A DNA stretch of 64,000 nucleotides from [Clostridium] leptum DSM 753 (GCA_000154345.1 DS480349.1:62001-126000); one strand, 5' to 3'; positions 7,666 to 16,760 are shown, numbered from the stretch's first letter. Notes: generated by a model not told the origin, from the letters alone. A program made the numbers and translations.

Positions 7666-8556
7666 GTGAATAAAATACGGAGGGGAAACCGTGAGGGGAG
7701 CCGGCTGTTTGGATACTTAATGGTAGTGCCGGCAACGCTGCTCCTGGTAGTGGTTTCCATCATACCGCTGCTTGACGGAGTTTACTTGGCTTTCACAAAT
7801 ACAAATCTTAATACCGGTGCGGATGCCTGGGTAGGGATTCAGAATTTTGTGGAAATATTTCAGGATTCGAAATTTTATCAAGTATTTGGATTTACCATTC
7901 TTTACGCGTTTGCCGTTGTGCTGTTTTCCTACATATTAGGAATGTTGATCGCCTTGCTGCTGAATCAGGATATCCGGTTCAGAGGCGTTTTCAGAGCGAT
8001 TATTCTGGCGCCCTGGGTCGTGCCCCCGGTAGTGGCCACCATCACCTGGTCCTGGCTGCTGAACGACAAGGTGGGCTTAATCAATACCGTGCTCCAGAAT
8101 ATCGGCATGATTCAAGAACCGATTTATTTTCTGTCCGACCTGACTTTGGTGAAGGGAACGGTTATCGCATTCGGCGTTTGGAAATCTTATCCGTTTATGA
8201 TGATCACCTTGCTGGCGGGCATGCAGTCCATCGATGGTGTGCTCTATGAAGCGGCGAAGATTGACGGAGCCGGCAAAGTGAAGGCTTTCTTCCATATTAC
8301 CATGCCGATGATGAAAAACGTCAGCTTTGTTTGCACGATTTTGATGTTTATCTGGACCATCAATAACTTTGAAAATATCTATCTGATGACCCAAGGCGGG
8401 CCGTTGGATTCGACTATGATATTATCGATACTCACCTATAACTCAGCGTTCTTCCGGGGTCAAATGGGATACGCCTCCGCTATCAATATGGTGATGCTGG
8501 TGTTCTTAACGATTCTCAGTATGATCTATTTGAAAGCGCTAAACCAAAAAGCATAA
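7666..8556 (+). CDS. Carbohydrate ABC transporter permease, MalF/UgpA-like
   Basis: A 296-residue inner-membrane protein with six predicted helices. The cytoplasmic EAA loop (YEAAKIDGAGKVKAFFHITMPMM) is that of the CUT1 family, which imports oligosaccharides, polyols or glycosides together with an extracellular lipoprotein. The start is GTG 7666, with GAGAGGGG about eleven bases upstream. It is the first gene of a long plus-strand operon: two permeases, binding protein, isomerase, three Gfo/Idh proteins, activase and glycyl radical enzyme. No ATPase gene is present; CUT1 systems of Firmicutes often share an MsmX/UgpC-type ATPase encoded elsewhere. The substrate is unknown but should be what the downstream enzymes degrade. 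Confidence 0.93.
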   Translation: MNKIRRGNREGSRLFGYLMVVPATLLLVVVSIIPLLDGVYLAFTNTNLNTGADAWVGIQNFVEIFQDSKFYQVFGFTILYAFAVVLFSYILGMLIALLLNQDIRFRGVFRAIILAPWVVPPVVATITWSWLLNDKVGLINTVLQNIGMIQEPIYFLSDLTLVKGTVIAFGVWKSYPFMMITLLAGMQSIDGVLYEAAKIDGAGKVKAFFHITMPMMKNVSFVCTILMFIWTINNFENIYLMTQGGPLDSTMILSILTYNSAFFRGQMGYASAINMVMLVFLTILSMIYLKALNQKA

Positions 8557-8569
8557 GGAGGCCTATGAA

Positions 8570-9403
8570 ATGAACGGAAAAGCAAGAAGAGCCATAGGCA
8601 AAACCGCTACCTATGTTACGCTGGTAATCATTATTTTAGTTTTAAACCTTCCTTTTTTGAGTATGCTAGGTACAGCGCTGAAGCCGTCAAAGGATGCCAT
8701 GACGGTAGAGCTGTTCCCGTCTAATCCGACTTTTGAGAACTTTGTTAATATCTTTACCAATACGAATTTTCCAAGATATCTGCTTAACAGCTTTATCGTC
8801 GCGATCGTAGCGATGGTTCTCTGTACTGTGTTTGCGGCCACAGCGGGATATGTCATCGCGAGAAAAAGCACTTTCTTTTTCAGAAGCTACGGGGTAACTC
8901 TTCTGCTTTTGCAGATGTTCCCGACGATACTGCTTCTTCTGCCCTTGTTCTTGATTTTTAAAAACTTGGGCCTGGTCAATACGATTTACGCGCTGATTAT
9001 CACCTATACGGCGATGAACCTGCCGTTTTCCATTTGGCTGGTTCGATCCTTCTTCTCAACGATCCCTACGGATCTGGAGGAAGCTGCCAGGATAGACGGC
9101 TGTTCCCAGTTTAAGACGTTTTATAAGATTATCCTGCCCTTGGCTCTGCCGGGATTGGCGACAGTTGCGATTTTTACCTTCGTCAATAGCTGGAACGACT
9201 ACCTGATGGCCAGCTTGTTCCTCCGGTCTGACGATATTTATACTCTGACAGTGGGACTGCACTCCTTTATCAACCAGCACTCCTTCCAGTGGTCCAACCT
9301 AATGTCGGCGTCTACTGTATCAGTGCTGCCCACGGTACTTTTCCTGGTCATTGCTCAGAAATATTTGATCCAGGGCTTGTCTGCGGGTGCTACCAAGGGA
9401 TAA
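8570..9403 (+). CDS. Carbohydrate ABC transporter permease, MalG/UgpE-like
   Basis: A 277-residue partner of the preceding permease, 13 bases downstream with an AAGGAGG ribosome site. It has six hydrophobic helices and an EAA loop (LEEAARIDGCSQFKTFYKIILPLALPG) typical of the MalG subfamily, preceded by the LPFSIWLVRSFFSTIP segment. It forms the heterodimeric channel with the MalF-like subunit. The 151-base spacer after it contains the second copy of the 14-base repeat and leads to the binding-protein gene, so the binding protein may be additionally controlled. Confidence 0.93.
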   Translation: MNGKARRAIGKTATYVTLVIIILVLNLPFLSMLGTALKPSKDAMTVELFPSNPTFENFVNIFTNTNFPRYLLNSFIVAIVAMVLCTVFAATAGYVIARKSTFFFRSYGVTLLLLQMFPTILLLLPLFLIFKNLGLVNTIYALIITYTAMNLPFSIWLVRSFFSTIPTDLEEAARIDGCSQFKTFYKIILPLALPGLATVAIFTFVNSWNDYLMASLFLRSDDIYTLTVGLHSFINQHSFQWSNLMSASTVSVLPTVLFLVIAQKYLIQGLSAGATKG

Positions 9404-9406
9404 GCG

Positions 9407-9420
9407 ATATAAAATTTGTC
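9407..9420 (+). repeat. 14-base direct repeat copy 2
   Basis: ATATAAAATTTGTC, identical to 7502-7515, starting four bases after the MalG-like stop codon and about 135 bases before the binding-protein gene. The remaining spacer (to 9554) carries no gene and no clear terminator. Confidence 0.45.
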
Positions 9421-9554
9421 AGAGATTTTCGGCCTGTTTATCAACGTCTTTCGCCCCAGCACAGCCTGTTCACCACGCTGGGTTTATTCCTGATAACGTG
9501 GCTGGTCATTGAGGGGCCGGCCAGGTTGATAAAAAATTTTTTAGGAGGAAAGAA

Positions 9555-10937
9555 ATGAAAAAGGCAAGATCAATTGTGGCATTTCTGATGGCCGCTGCAA
9601 TGCTGGCGGCTACGGCGTGTTCCCAATCCGGAGGGGAAAGCTCCTCTCAGGGCTCTTCCGCGGCGGAAGGATCCTCCGCTGCTTCTGAGGCTTCTCAGGG
9701 CGGCGACGGCGAGACTCATGACATTGTGTACTGGGATATGGCCTGGGGCGGAGAAGATTACGTTAAGGCTATGGAGAACCAGCTGCAGACTGAGTTGAAA
9801 GAAGCTGTCCCCGGCGTTGGAAACGTGGAATATGTATCGCTGACCTGGGATAACTTCCTGCAGGTTCACCTAACCGCTATCAACTCCGGTACTGCCCCTG
9901 ATATCTTCACCGCTGGTTTCGGCACTGGTGAAGTATTCGCGAGAATGGGCGCTGTTCATTATTTGGATAAGATCGACGCTAACGAGGAATTAAAGGCTAA
10001 GTACGACGAGGCTACCTGGAACGCCCGCCGTTATGAAGGCAACATGGTACAGATTCCCTGGATGAGAGGCGTAACCTCCATCTTCTATCGCACCGACATG
10101 TTTGCCGAGGTTGGCTATACCGAATCTCCCAAGACCTGGGATGAGTTTATGGACGCCTTGCGGAAGGTCAAAGCGGAATACAATATCGATCCCTTTATCT
10201 TTGACCTGGCCGGCAACCAGTCCAACCACCTGTTGCTGCTGTCTTTGCTGAACAACGGCGTAGGCTGCTGCAAATATGACGCCAACAATAACGTGGTTCC
10301 CGCCATGTCCGATCCGGAAAATAAGCGTATGATTCAGTACCTGGTAGACATGTATCAGGAAGGCCTGGTGCCCCAGAGCTTGTCTACTTATAAGCGCTCC
10401 GACCTGATGAAGGTTTACCTGGATGGCCAGGCAGCTGTGTTTATCGGCGACTTGGCTTTGGATGTAGTCGGCACTGAACTGGAAGAGGTAACCGGCGTTC
10501 TGGATGTGCTCACCGGACCTGATTCTGACGAGCAGAGAGCGTTGACCTTCTACAACGGTTTAGGCGTATTCGCCCAGTCTGAATGTCCTGAGCTGTGCGA
10601 GGATGTGATCGCTTACTTGGTAAACAACACCGATCAGTACTTTGTGGACGGTATGTGGGAGGCTTGGCCTGCCGATAAGGAAACCACTGAGTTGGTTGTG
10701 GAGAACAGCTCCAATCCCTTCTATGAGAAGGGCGCCAAGAATATAGAATTCTGTACTCCCGCTATCTATCCGATTGAGGAAGTATATGACGGCTGGGGCG
10801 TAATCGACGGCGAAGCCTTGTTAGGAAAGGTAGCTCAGATGGCCATGACCGGCGCTTCCTCTGACGTAGATGAAATCGCGGCGTATGGCGATCAGCTGAT
10901 CCAAGACGCTATCGATTCTCAGAAAGAGGCACAGTAA
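9555..10937 (+). CDS. Carbohydrate ABC transporter substrate-binding lipoprotein, family 1
   Basis: A 460-residue extracellular lipoprotein. The signal peptide ends at a lipobox with Cys22 (LAATAC), followed by a Ser/Gly/Ala linker of about 25 residues. The mature part has family 1 features: INSGTAPDIFTAG near the first third, YRTDMFAEVGYTESPKTWDEFMDALRKV, and a C-terminal region with the aromatic motifs expected at a sugar site (GMWEAWP, YDGWG). It belongs with the two permeases just upstream. It has a good ribosome site (AGGAGG). An intercistronic hairpin follows directly (10972-10998), which commonly stabilises binding-protein messages and gives higher expression than the permease genes. 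The ligand is not identified. Confidence 0.92.
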   Translation: MKKARSIVAFLMAAAMLAATACSQSGGESSSQGSSAAEGSSAASEASQGGDGETHDIVYWDMAWGGEDYVKAMENQLQTELKEAVPGVGNVEYVSLTWDNFLQVHLTAINSGTAPDIFTAGFGTGEVFARMGAVHYLDKIDANEELKAKYDEATWNARRYEGNMVQIPWMRGVTSIFYRTDMFAEVGYTESPKTWDEFMDALRKVKAEYNIDPFIFDLAGNQSNHLLLLSLLNNGVGCCKYDANNNVVPAMSDPENKRMIQYLVDMYQEGLVPQSLSTYKRSDLMKVYLDGQAAVFIGDLALDVVGTELEEVTGVLDVLTGPDSDEQRALTFYNGLGVFAQSECPELCEDVIAYLVNNTDQYFVDGMWEAWPADKETTELVVENSSNPFYEKGAKNIEFCTPAIYPIEEVYDGWGVIDGEALLGKVAQMAMTGASSDVDEIAAYGDQLIQDAIDSQKEAQ

Positions 10938-10971
10938 GGCATTTAGTTAAAATAGAATAATAGTCAGTTGT

Positions 10972-10998
10972 CCACGGGACGGGGCTTCCGTCCCGTGG
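10972..10998 (+). other. Intercistronic stem-loop after the binding-protein gene
   Basis: A perfect 11-bp GC-rich stem (CCACGGGACGG/CCGTCCCGTGG) with a five-base loop and no T-tract. It is therefore more likely an RNA-stabilising or processing hairpin than a terminator. It shows that the coding start of the next gene must lie downstream (ATG 11028). Confidence 0.7.
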
Positions 10999-11027
10999 AA
11001 TTGAAAAACTCAAAGAGGTATTTTAAT

Positions 11028-11903
11028 ATGAAGCTTTCTGTAACACCATATACCTTTCATCAGGAGTTCTACCGGGGGGAAATGGATGTGTTCCACCTGA
11101 TCGAAACGATCAAGTGCCGCTACCATTTAAATGCTGTAGATATGTGGAATCCGCAGTTAGAGAGCATTACTGATGAAGCGTATTTGAAGCGGGTAAAGGC
11201 GGCTTTGGACGCCAACGACCTGATCGTCAATAACTACGCCATGGACGGCGCCAACCTGTGGGATCCGGATCCAGAGATCCGTAAAAGAAATGTGGAATTT
11301 TACCGGCAGAACGCCAAGGCTGCGGAAATCCTGGGTGCTAAGTCGGTAAAGGTCGATACGGGTTCTCATTATTTGAGGCATTTCCGTTTTGCCTGGGATA
11401 AGGATCCCAAAATCAAAGAAAGAAATTACGGTACCTTTGCGGCGAATCCGGTAGAGGATGACGAATACTGGGATCAGATGATCTATACTGATGAGATGAT
11501 CGAGTATTTCCAGAAGGTTCTCAAGGAATATTGTGACCGTGCGGCAAATATGGGCTACGATGTTTACATTGAAAACCACTGGGCGACCATGTGCGTCGCG
11601 TCAGAGCTGAAAAAGGTCATGGATGCCTGCGCCCACCCGAATTTAGGTGTGTTAGCTCACCTGGGACGCTGGTTCAAGGGAGATACATTAGAGGCAGAGA
11701 AACTGATTGCGCCGTACACCCGTTACGTGCACGTGGATTTGGGAATGGCCGAGGGGGGCATTTTCGAACACGGCAAGCCCTATTTGGACGCCGGCTTTGA
11801 CGGATATTGGGGCGTTGAGTACACTGGCGAGGGAGAAAACTCCTACGCCTGCGCTGAGTATCAGCTGGCGGCGATTAAGCGTTTGTTGTCGCTGAAAAAG
11901 TAA
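11028..11903 (+). CDS. Sugar phosphate isomerase/epimerase-like TIM-barrel protein
   Basis: A 291-residue xylose-isomerase-like barrel of the IolE/IolI/UxuA-epimerase superfamily. The expected metal ligands are visible at strand ends: Glu in YDVYIENHW, His in LGVLAHLG, His in RYVHVDLG and Glu in YWGVEYTG. Members isomerise, epimerise, dehydrate or eliminate keto-sugars and inositols, often paired with Gfo/Idh dehydrogenases, as here. I chose ATG 11028: an in-frame codon at 10968 would place a strong hairpin in the coding sequence, while AAAGAGG lies upstream of 11028. It follows the binding-protein gene and precedes three Gfo/Idh genes in the same operon, which suggests a keto-sugar route rather than phosphorylated glycolytic intermediates. 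Confidence 0.85.
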   Translation: MKLSVTPYTFHQEFYRGEMDVFHLIETIKCRYHLNAVDMWNPQLESITDEAYLKRVKAALDANDLIVNNYAMDGANLWDPDPEIRKRNVEFYRQNAKAAEILGAKSVKVDTGSHYLRHFRFAWDKDPKIKERNYGTFAANPVEDDEYWDQMIYTDEMIEYFQKVLKEYCDRAANMGYDVYIENHWATMCVASELKKVMDACAHPNLGVLAHLGRWFKGDTLEAEKLIAPYTRYVHVDLGMAEGGIFEHGKPYLDAGFDGYWGVEYTGEGENSYACAEYQLAAIKRLLSLKK

Positions 11904-11932
11904 ACGATTACAATGCTTAATCGGCCTGGTTA

Positions 11933-11965
11933 CCCTCTGGAATCCATGCGGCGGATTTCAGAGGG
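11933..11965 (+). other. Intercistronic stem-loop after the isomerase gene
   Basis: A 13-bp near-perfect stem (CCCTCTGGAATCC with GGATTTCAGAGGG, one G-T pair) and a seven-base loop, without a U-tract. A second small hairpin (GAAAGGC/GCCTTTC, 12164-12182) lies just before the next gene. The whole 11904-12220 gap appears transcribed and non-coding. Confidence 0.55.
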
Positions 11966-12220
11966 CAGCCTGCCGCTGGAAAAATTTTTAATTTGGACTG
12001 CAGCCGGAGGAAAGAAATCTTTCAGCCGGATCAGATAGATCTAAATCAGTGTAAAGAAAAATAAAGCTTGGCGTTTTTGGAACAAAGCGGCCTGTTTTGT
12101 TTTCTGATACTGAAGCAGCTCTGATAATTTTAGCAGGGGCTGCTGCTGCATCGGCGATAGGTGGAAAGGCGAAAAGCCTTTCTGGTTGTCATAATATTTT
12201 AAGTTATTGGAGGAAATAGT

Positions 12221-13354
12221 ATGTCTAAAGTTTACAGAGTAGCAATCATCGGAACCGGTATGATCTGCAACGCCGCCCATATTCCGGCTTATAAGGCCAT
12301 GGGCGACAAGGTGAAAATCGTCGCGGTGGCGGATATCCGGGAAGAAGCGGCAAAAGAAACCGCTGAGCGCCACAATATTCCCAAATATTATGTGGATGCT
12401 TATGAGATGCTGGAAAAAGAAAAGCCGGACATTATCTCTGTCTGCACCCCCAACGCTTACCATGTAGAGTATACCCTGGCGGGCTTAAGAGCGGGCTGCG
12501 ATGTGTTCTGCGAGAAGCCTGTGGCTGTTAAGTACACCGACGCGGAAATGGTATTCGCTGAGGCTGAGAAGCTGGGCAAGCACTTGTTCGTCACCCAGTC
12601 CCTGCGTTTCTTCAAGGACTATGTGGCCGCCGCCGATATCGTAAAGTCCGGCGCCCTGGGCAATATGTACTTTGCCGATCTGCATCTGGTACGTCGCCTG
12701 GGCATTCCTAAGTGGGGCATGTTCCATATGGCGAAAGAGAACATCGGCGGCGCGTTCTGCGACATCGGCGTTCATATGTGCGATTACTTAATGTCTATCA
12801 CCGGCAACCCCCAGATGGTATCCACCACCGGCAAGGCGGTAGCTACCTTGGTGAACACCATGAAGGATACCTACTATTCCAATGTAGAGAGCGGCGCTCT
12901 CAGCGGCGATATCTTTACCCCCAGAAAGTTTGACTGGAAAGAATTTGACGTTGAGGAATTCTCCAACGGTTATATCCGCTTTGAAAACGGCATGACCGTT
13001 ACCTTCAAGATTTCCTGGGCGCTGAACCAGCCCAACCAGCAGACAGTAAGCCTGTGCGGTGACAAGGGCGGCCTGCTGCTCACTGACGACAGCATGAAGC
13101 TCATTACCACCCAGGGCAGGTATCAGGCTGACCTGATGCCCAGAATCTTTGAGGATAAGTATGAGAAGCTTTCCAACTTCTACGGCCATATCCATGTGTT
13201 TGAGAACGCGCTGAAGGTTTTGGATGGGGAAATGACCATGGAAGAGTATCCGATCAAGAAGGAAGAGGTCATGAACGTAGTGTCCATCATTGAGGCGTTC
13301 TATAAGTCTGACAAGCTGGGCCGCGAAGTTACTTTCGCCGAGCTGGAAAAATAA
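12221..13354 (+). CDS. Gfo/Idh/MocA family oxidoreductase, canonical member
   Basis: A 377-residue NAD(P)-dependent sugar or polyol dehydrogenase. The N-terminal Rossmann fold has GTGMIC (GxGxxx), an acidic residue after the second strand (AVADIRE), and the catalytic Lys in FCEKPVA. The C-terminal domain has GGAFCDIGVHMCDY, matching the GGxxxDxGxHxxD catalytic pattern. It starts at ATG 12221 with TTGGAGG upstream. Of the three consecutive family members in the operon this is the only one with an ordinary nucleotide-binding loop and a complete Lys/Asp/His set, so it is the best candidate for the actual redox step. Family members oxidise sugars at C1 or C3, or inositols. The substrate is unknown. 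Confidence 0.9.
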   Translation: MSKVYRVAIIGTGMICNAAHIPAYKAMGDKVKIVAVADIREEAAKETAERHNIPKYYVDAYEMLEKEKPDIISVCTPNAYHVEYTLAGLRAGCDVFCEKPVAVKYTDAEMVFAEAEKLGKHLFVTQSLRFFKDYVAAADIVKSGALGNMYFADLHLVRRLGIPKWGMFHMAKENIGGAFCDIGVHMCDYLMSITGNPQMVSTTGKAVATLVNTMKDTYYSNVESGALSGDIFTPRKFDWKEFDVEEFSNGYIRFENGMTVTFKISWALNQPNQQTVSLCGDKGGLLLTDDSMKLITTQGRYQADLMPRIFEDKYEKLSNFYGHIHVFENALKVLDGEMTMEEYPIKKEEVMNVVSIIEAFYKSDKLGREVTFAELEK

Positions 13355-13463
13355 TTCTTCTCACCGGCTCATATTAGAACATGCTTTGCCTGCCGGCGGC
13401 AGCCAGCAAATGAAAGCGGGCTGAAAGACACAAAAGCGATACCCTAAGGGAATCTTTAGACAA

Positions 13464-13506
13464 GACCGCCGGAGAGCCAGGTGTTTTGCCAGGCTTTTCG
13501 GCGGTC
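13464..13506 (+). other. Intercistronic stem-loop between the first two Gfo/Idh genes
   Basis: GACCGCCG (13464-13471) pairs with CGGCGGTC (13499-13506), extended inward by GAGCC/GGCTT, around a loop of about twelve bases. There is no T-tract. It is the third such hairpin in this operon, each placed between cistrons. Confidence 0.55.
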
Positions 13507-13534
13507 GAAAAGAAAGATAAGGGGGAGCTGCCAC

Positions 13535-14665
13535 ATGGAAAAACAGTATAGGGTAGTGATCATCGGTTTTTCGCATATGCACATTAACGATGTAGCCGCC
13601 CATTTTTATGAAAATCCCCGCACAGACTTGGTAGCGGGAGCGGATACCATTCCTCTGGTACCGGAGCTGAAAGAAGGAACCTTTACCCGGAAATGGAATC
13701 TGGAATTTTGCCGCACAAATTTTAAAATCCCGAAAATTTATGAGGATTACCGGGAAATGCTGGACCAGGAAAAACCGGATCTCGCGGTAATTACCTGTGA
13801 AAACGCCCAGCATCTGGAGGTAATGTACGAATGTGCTGTCCGGGGCGTCAACGTAAGCATTGAAAAGCCTATGGCCGCTGATTTGTCCATGGCTATGGAG
13901 ATGATCCGGATTTCCAATACATATGGCGTTAAGATGTTTGTAAATTGGCCTGTCACCTGGCGGCCGGAACTGCATCTGATGAAGGATTTGCTGGATGAGG
14001 GAAAGATCGGCCGAATATTGGAGTTTAAGATTCGGGTTTCCCATACCGGACCTTTAGGAGACGGCGCCAAGCATCCAGGTGTAAAAATTACAGCCGAGCC
14101 TATGACCAATGAGGAGAAGGCCAGAACCTGGTGGTATCAAAGCAAATGCGGCGGAGGAGCCATGCTGGATTTCTGCTGCTATGGCGCTATGATGAGCCGG
14201 TGGCTCATCGGGAAGCCCGCCGTTGCCGCTCTGGGGATGCGTGCGAACCTGAACACACAGTGGGGAAACGCTGAGGATAACGCCAGTATGCTTGTGCGCT
14301 ATGACGACGCGATGGCTTCGATAGAGACCAGCTGGACTACCTATCATGATTTGGTGCCGGTAAACTGTCCGATGGTTTATGGAACCAAAGGCGCTATGAC
14401 AGCCGCTCAAATCGACGGTAAGGATTGTGTTAAAGTAATTCTGCCGGATGGGGAAGAAGAATATTATTATCCGCCGGAGCTGGAATATCAGTATCGGGAT
14501 ATCGCCTGCGCGTTTGTCCACAATATGGATACCAACGAGCCGGTTCATGCCACACTGACCCCTGAGATCAATATTGATGGGATGGCGATTCTGGATGCGG
14601 GTGTTCGTTCCTGTAACAGCGGAAGGCTGGAGCTTGTGAATAACTGGGCCTGGCAGATAGGATAA
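13535..14665 (+). CDS. Gfo/Idh/MocA family protein with atypical nucleotide-binding loop (1)
   Basis: A 376-residue protein of the family, but the glycine-rich loop of the Rossmann fold reads IIGFSHMHIND instead of GxGxxG. The catalytic-region Lys is kept (IEKPMA), and GGGAMLDFCCYGAMM aligns with the GGxxxDxGxHxxD motif with Asp kept and the His position replaced. The start is ATG 13535 (GGGGGAG nine bases upstream); the in-frame codon at 13481 would include an intercistronic hairpin. The altered loop suggests a different cofactor mode, tightly bound NAD, or a non-redox role such as keto-sugar elimination or binding. It shares a G-x-x-H loop with the next gene product, which suggests a paired or duplicated function. 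Confidence 0.82.
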   Translation: MEKQYRVVIIGFSHMHINDVAAHFYENPRTDLVAGADTIPLVPELKEGTFTRKWNLEFCRTNFKIPKIYEDYREMLDQEKPDLAVITCENAQHLEVMYECAVRGVNVSIEKPMAADLSMAMEMIRISNTYGVKMFVNWPVTWRPELHLMKDLLDEGKIGRILEFKIRVSHTGPLGDGAKHPGVKITAEPMTNEEKARTWWYQSKCGGGAMLDFCCYGAMMSRWLIGKPAVAALGMRANLNTQWGNAEDNASMLVRYDDAMASIETSWTTYHDLVPVNCPMVYGTKGAMTAAQIDGKDCVKVILPDGEEEYYYPPELEYQYRDIACAFVHNMDTNEPVHATLTPEINIDGMAILDAGVRSCNSGRLELVNNWAWQIG

Positions 14666-14791
14666 GCGGAAAAAAACCGATTGCTGGCGGATGCCCCGAA
14701 GGGAATCTTCCGGAGAGCGGTTTGTCCCGGAGTCATGGATTATCGTGATGAAAATAAAATGAGTAAGCTTGGTTTGAAAGGGGAGTTCCGA

Positions 14792-15901
14792 ATGGCAAAA
14801 CAGCATAAAATCGCTATCCTGGGCTTGGAGCATTGGTATTGGGCATATCCGATTGCCGGTGCGGTCAGCGCTATGAAGGATGCGGAATTGACCTATGTGA
14901 TCGGCGAGGATGAGGAGCAGACCCAAAAGACCGCCGATTTAATGCGTGCAAAGCATTGGGGAACCGACTACCGGATCGCGTTGGAGGACCCGGAGGTGGA
15001 TATTGTGGTGATTATGCCGACCACCAACCGTCACGAGGAGCTGGCGATTGCCGCAGCCAACGCAAAAAAACATATTTTGATCAGCAAGCCTCTGGCCAGA
15101 ACGCTGGCCGGCGCCGACCGTATTATTCAAGCGGTTCGGGAAAACGGTGTGATCATGACCGGAATCGGCGCGGGTCCAAATCCTACCGATCCGGTGATGC
15201 AACTGGTCAGTAAAGGCGTGATCGGCAGGCCTTACGCCGCTACCAGCTCCTGCCGCGCCAGGACTCCTTTGAAGGCTCCAGGCTGTACAGATGTGGGCTG
15301 GTTTAAAGATGCTTCTAAAGCATCGGGAGGCGCTTTTGTGGATCATGCGATTTACGCCGCCACCCGGCTTCAGATGATTTTTGACAGCAAGGTGGAAAGT
15401 GTGTACGCCCGGATGGGAAAGATGGTGCATAAGGATTGGGATGTAGAGGATTATGGTATCGCCATCCTGACCTATGAAAACGGCGCCATCGCTACCATAG
15501 AATCTACTTTTGGCGCTACAGAGTATACTGTGAACAATTTCCTTTTGACCGGTACGGAGGGAGAAATCCAGGTGGATGACGATACGTTGAAGATTACCGG
15601 AAGCAAGGAGCCCTATAAGGTGCCCCAGATCACCAGAACTCTGCCCAGAAATCCAGTGTATCTAACCTTGGAGGACTACGCGAATCCTTTTAACACTCAG
15701 GCTGACGCTGGTACGGCGATGATCAAGGAGCTGATCGATGTGATTGACAATGGGGCCGTTTCCCTGAATACGCCGGAAAATGCCAGAATCGGCTTGGAAA
15801 TTTGTTTAGCGTCTTATTTATCCTTAAAGACAGGTACTGCGGTAAAGCTTCCGCTTACGGAAGATGTAGACGTACCTGCCATACTAGCGGAGGTACTTTA
15901 A
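14792..15901 (+). CDS. Gfo/Idh/MocA family protein with atypical nucleotide-binding loop (2)
   Basis: A 369-residue family member in which the glycine loop reads ILGLEHWYWAYP. The usual EKP triad is SKPLA (Lys kept) and the C-terminal motif is GGAFVDHAIYAATRL, so the Asp is kept but the His spacing differs. The start is ATG 14792 with GAAAGGGGAG upstream. It ends with TAA immediately before the activase ATG (no gap), so the two are translated together. That coupling ties the Gfo/Idh block to the glycyl-radical pair. It may act on the same keto-sugar as the preceding protein or as a lyase/hydratase. Function is inferred only from family and context. Confidence 0.82.
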   Translation: MAKQHKIAILGLEHWYWAYPIAGAVSAMKDAELTYVIGEDEEQTQKTADLMRAKHWGTDYRIALEDPEVDIVVIMPTTNRHEELAIAAANAKKHILISKPLARTLAGADRIIQAVRENGVIMTGIGAGPNPTDPVMQLVSKGVIGRPYAATSSCRARTPLKAPGCTDVGWFKDASKASGGAFVDHAIYAATRLQMIFDSKVESVYARMGKMVHKDWDVEDYGIAILTYENGAIATIESTFGATEYTVNNFLLTGTEGEIQVDDDTLKITGSKEPYKVPQITRTLPRNPVYLTLEDYANPFNTQADAGTAMIKELIDVIDNGAVSLNTPENARIGLEICLASYLSLKTGTAVKLPLTEDVDVPAILAEVL

Positions 15902-16756
15902 ATGACCCAAATGAAGCAAGAACAAGAGATTATGGGTATGGTAACCGATATTCAGCGGTTTTCCGTACACGATGGGCCGGGCATCCGGACCACAGTGTTT
16001 TTAAAGGGATGCAATATGGACTGCGCCTGGTGCCATAACCCGGAAACCATTTCCTTTGAGCCGGAGATGATCGTAGATGAAAGCAAGTGCATCGGCTGCG
16101 GGAAATGCGACGAGGGCTGCTATTCCGGCGCAAAGCGCTGGGTAGGGACCCAAAAGACGGTGGGGCAGGTTTTGAAGGAGGTCCTTTTAGACCAGCCCTA
16201 TTACGGAGAAGACGGCGGCGTCACTATCAGCGGCGGCGAGCCCACCTGCCAGCCGGTTTTCACTCGGGAGCTTTTAAAGGCTTGCAAAGAAGCGGGAATC
16301 AGCTGTGGAGTGGAATCGAACCTCTCGGTGGATTGGGCGATTTTGAAAGAGATCGCCTCTTTGTGTGATGTGTTTATGTGTGATTTGAAAATATGGGACT
16401 CCGACCTGCATAAGAAATATACGAGGGTCGGCAATGAGAGAATCATTGAAAACCTGAAAAAGCTGGATATGATCGGAATCCCCATTATTCTAAGAACGCC
16501 GATCATACCGGGAATCAACGACAACGCGGAACAGATCAAGCCGATTGCCCAGTTAGCGGCTACGCTGAAAAATCTAAAGTATTACGAGCTGCTGCCTTAC
16601 CACCCCTTAGGACTGTCAAAAAAGCTGGCGGGTAAGGAGCAGAAACCCCGGTTTGAAAAGCCGCCGAAGGAAACCATGAGCGCGCTTGCTCAGCTGGCGA
16701 AGGAGCAAAAGCTTCCTGTCAGGGTGGCGTCTGTTAATATTTTCGAGGAGGAATGA
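15902..16756 (+). CDS. Glycyl radical enzyme activase (radical SAM)
   Basis: A 284-residue radical-SAM protein. The SAM-cluster motif CNMDCAWC (Cys37, Cys41, Cys44) is the CxxxCxxC form. The N-terminal FSVHDGPGIRTTVFLKGC segment is diagnostic of pyruvate-formate-lyase-activating-type enzymes. An inserted ferredoxin-like cluster (CIGCGKCDEGC, about residues 62-72) and the GGVTISGGEP motif place it with activases of dehydratase/lyase-type glycyl radical enzymes, which carry extra clusters, rather than PflA. It abstracts a hydrogen from the C-terminal glycine of its partner enzyme. It starts at the base after the upstream stop codon and ends four bases before the partner gene, so all three are tightly coupled. 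Oxygen-sensitive, cytosolic. Confidence 0.95.
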   Translation: MTQMKQEQEIMGMVTDIQRFSVHDGPGIRTTVFLKGCNMDCAWCHNPETISFEPEMIVDESKCIGCGKCDEGCYSGAKRWVGTQKTVGQVLKEVLLDQPYYGEDGGVTISGGEPTCQPVFTRELLKACKEAGISCGVESNLSVDWAILKEIASLCDVFMCDLKIWDSDLHKKYTRVGNERIIENLKKLDMIGIPIILRTPIIPGINDNAEQIKPIAQLAATLKNLKYYELLPYHPLGLSKKLAGKEQKPRFEKPPKETMSALAQLAKEQKLPVRVASVNIFEEE

Positions 16757-16760
16757 CGAT

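Noticed and set aside
9289..9558. 89-codon frame bridging the MalG-like gene and the binding-protein gene
   Set aside because: It overlaps the permease in another frame for 115 bases, has no ribosome site, and its translation has no domain.
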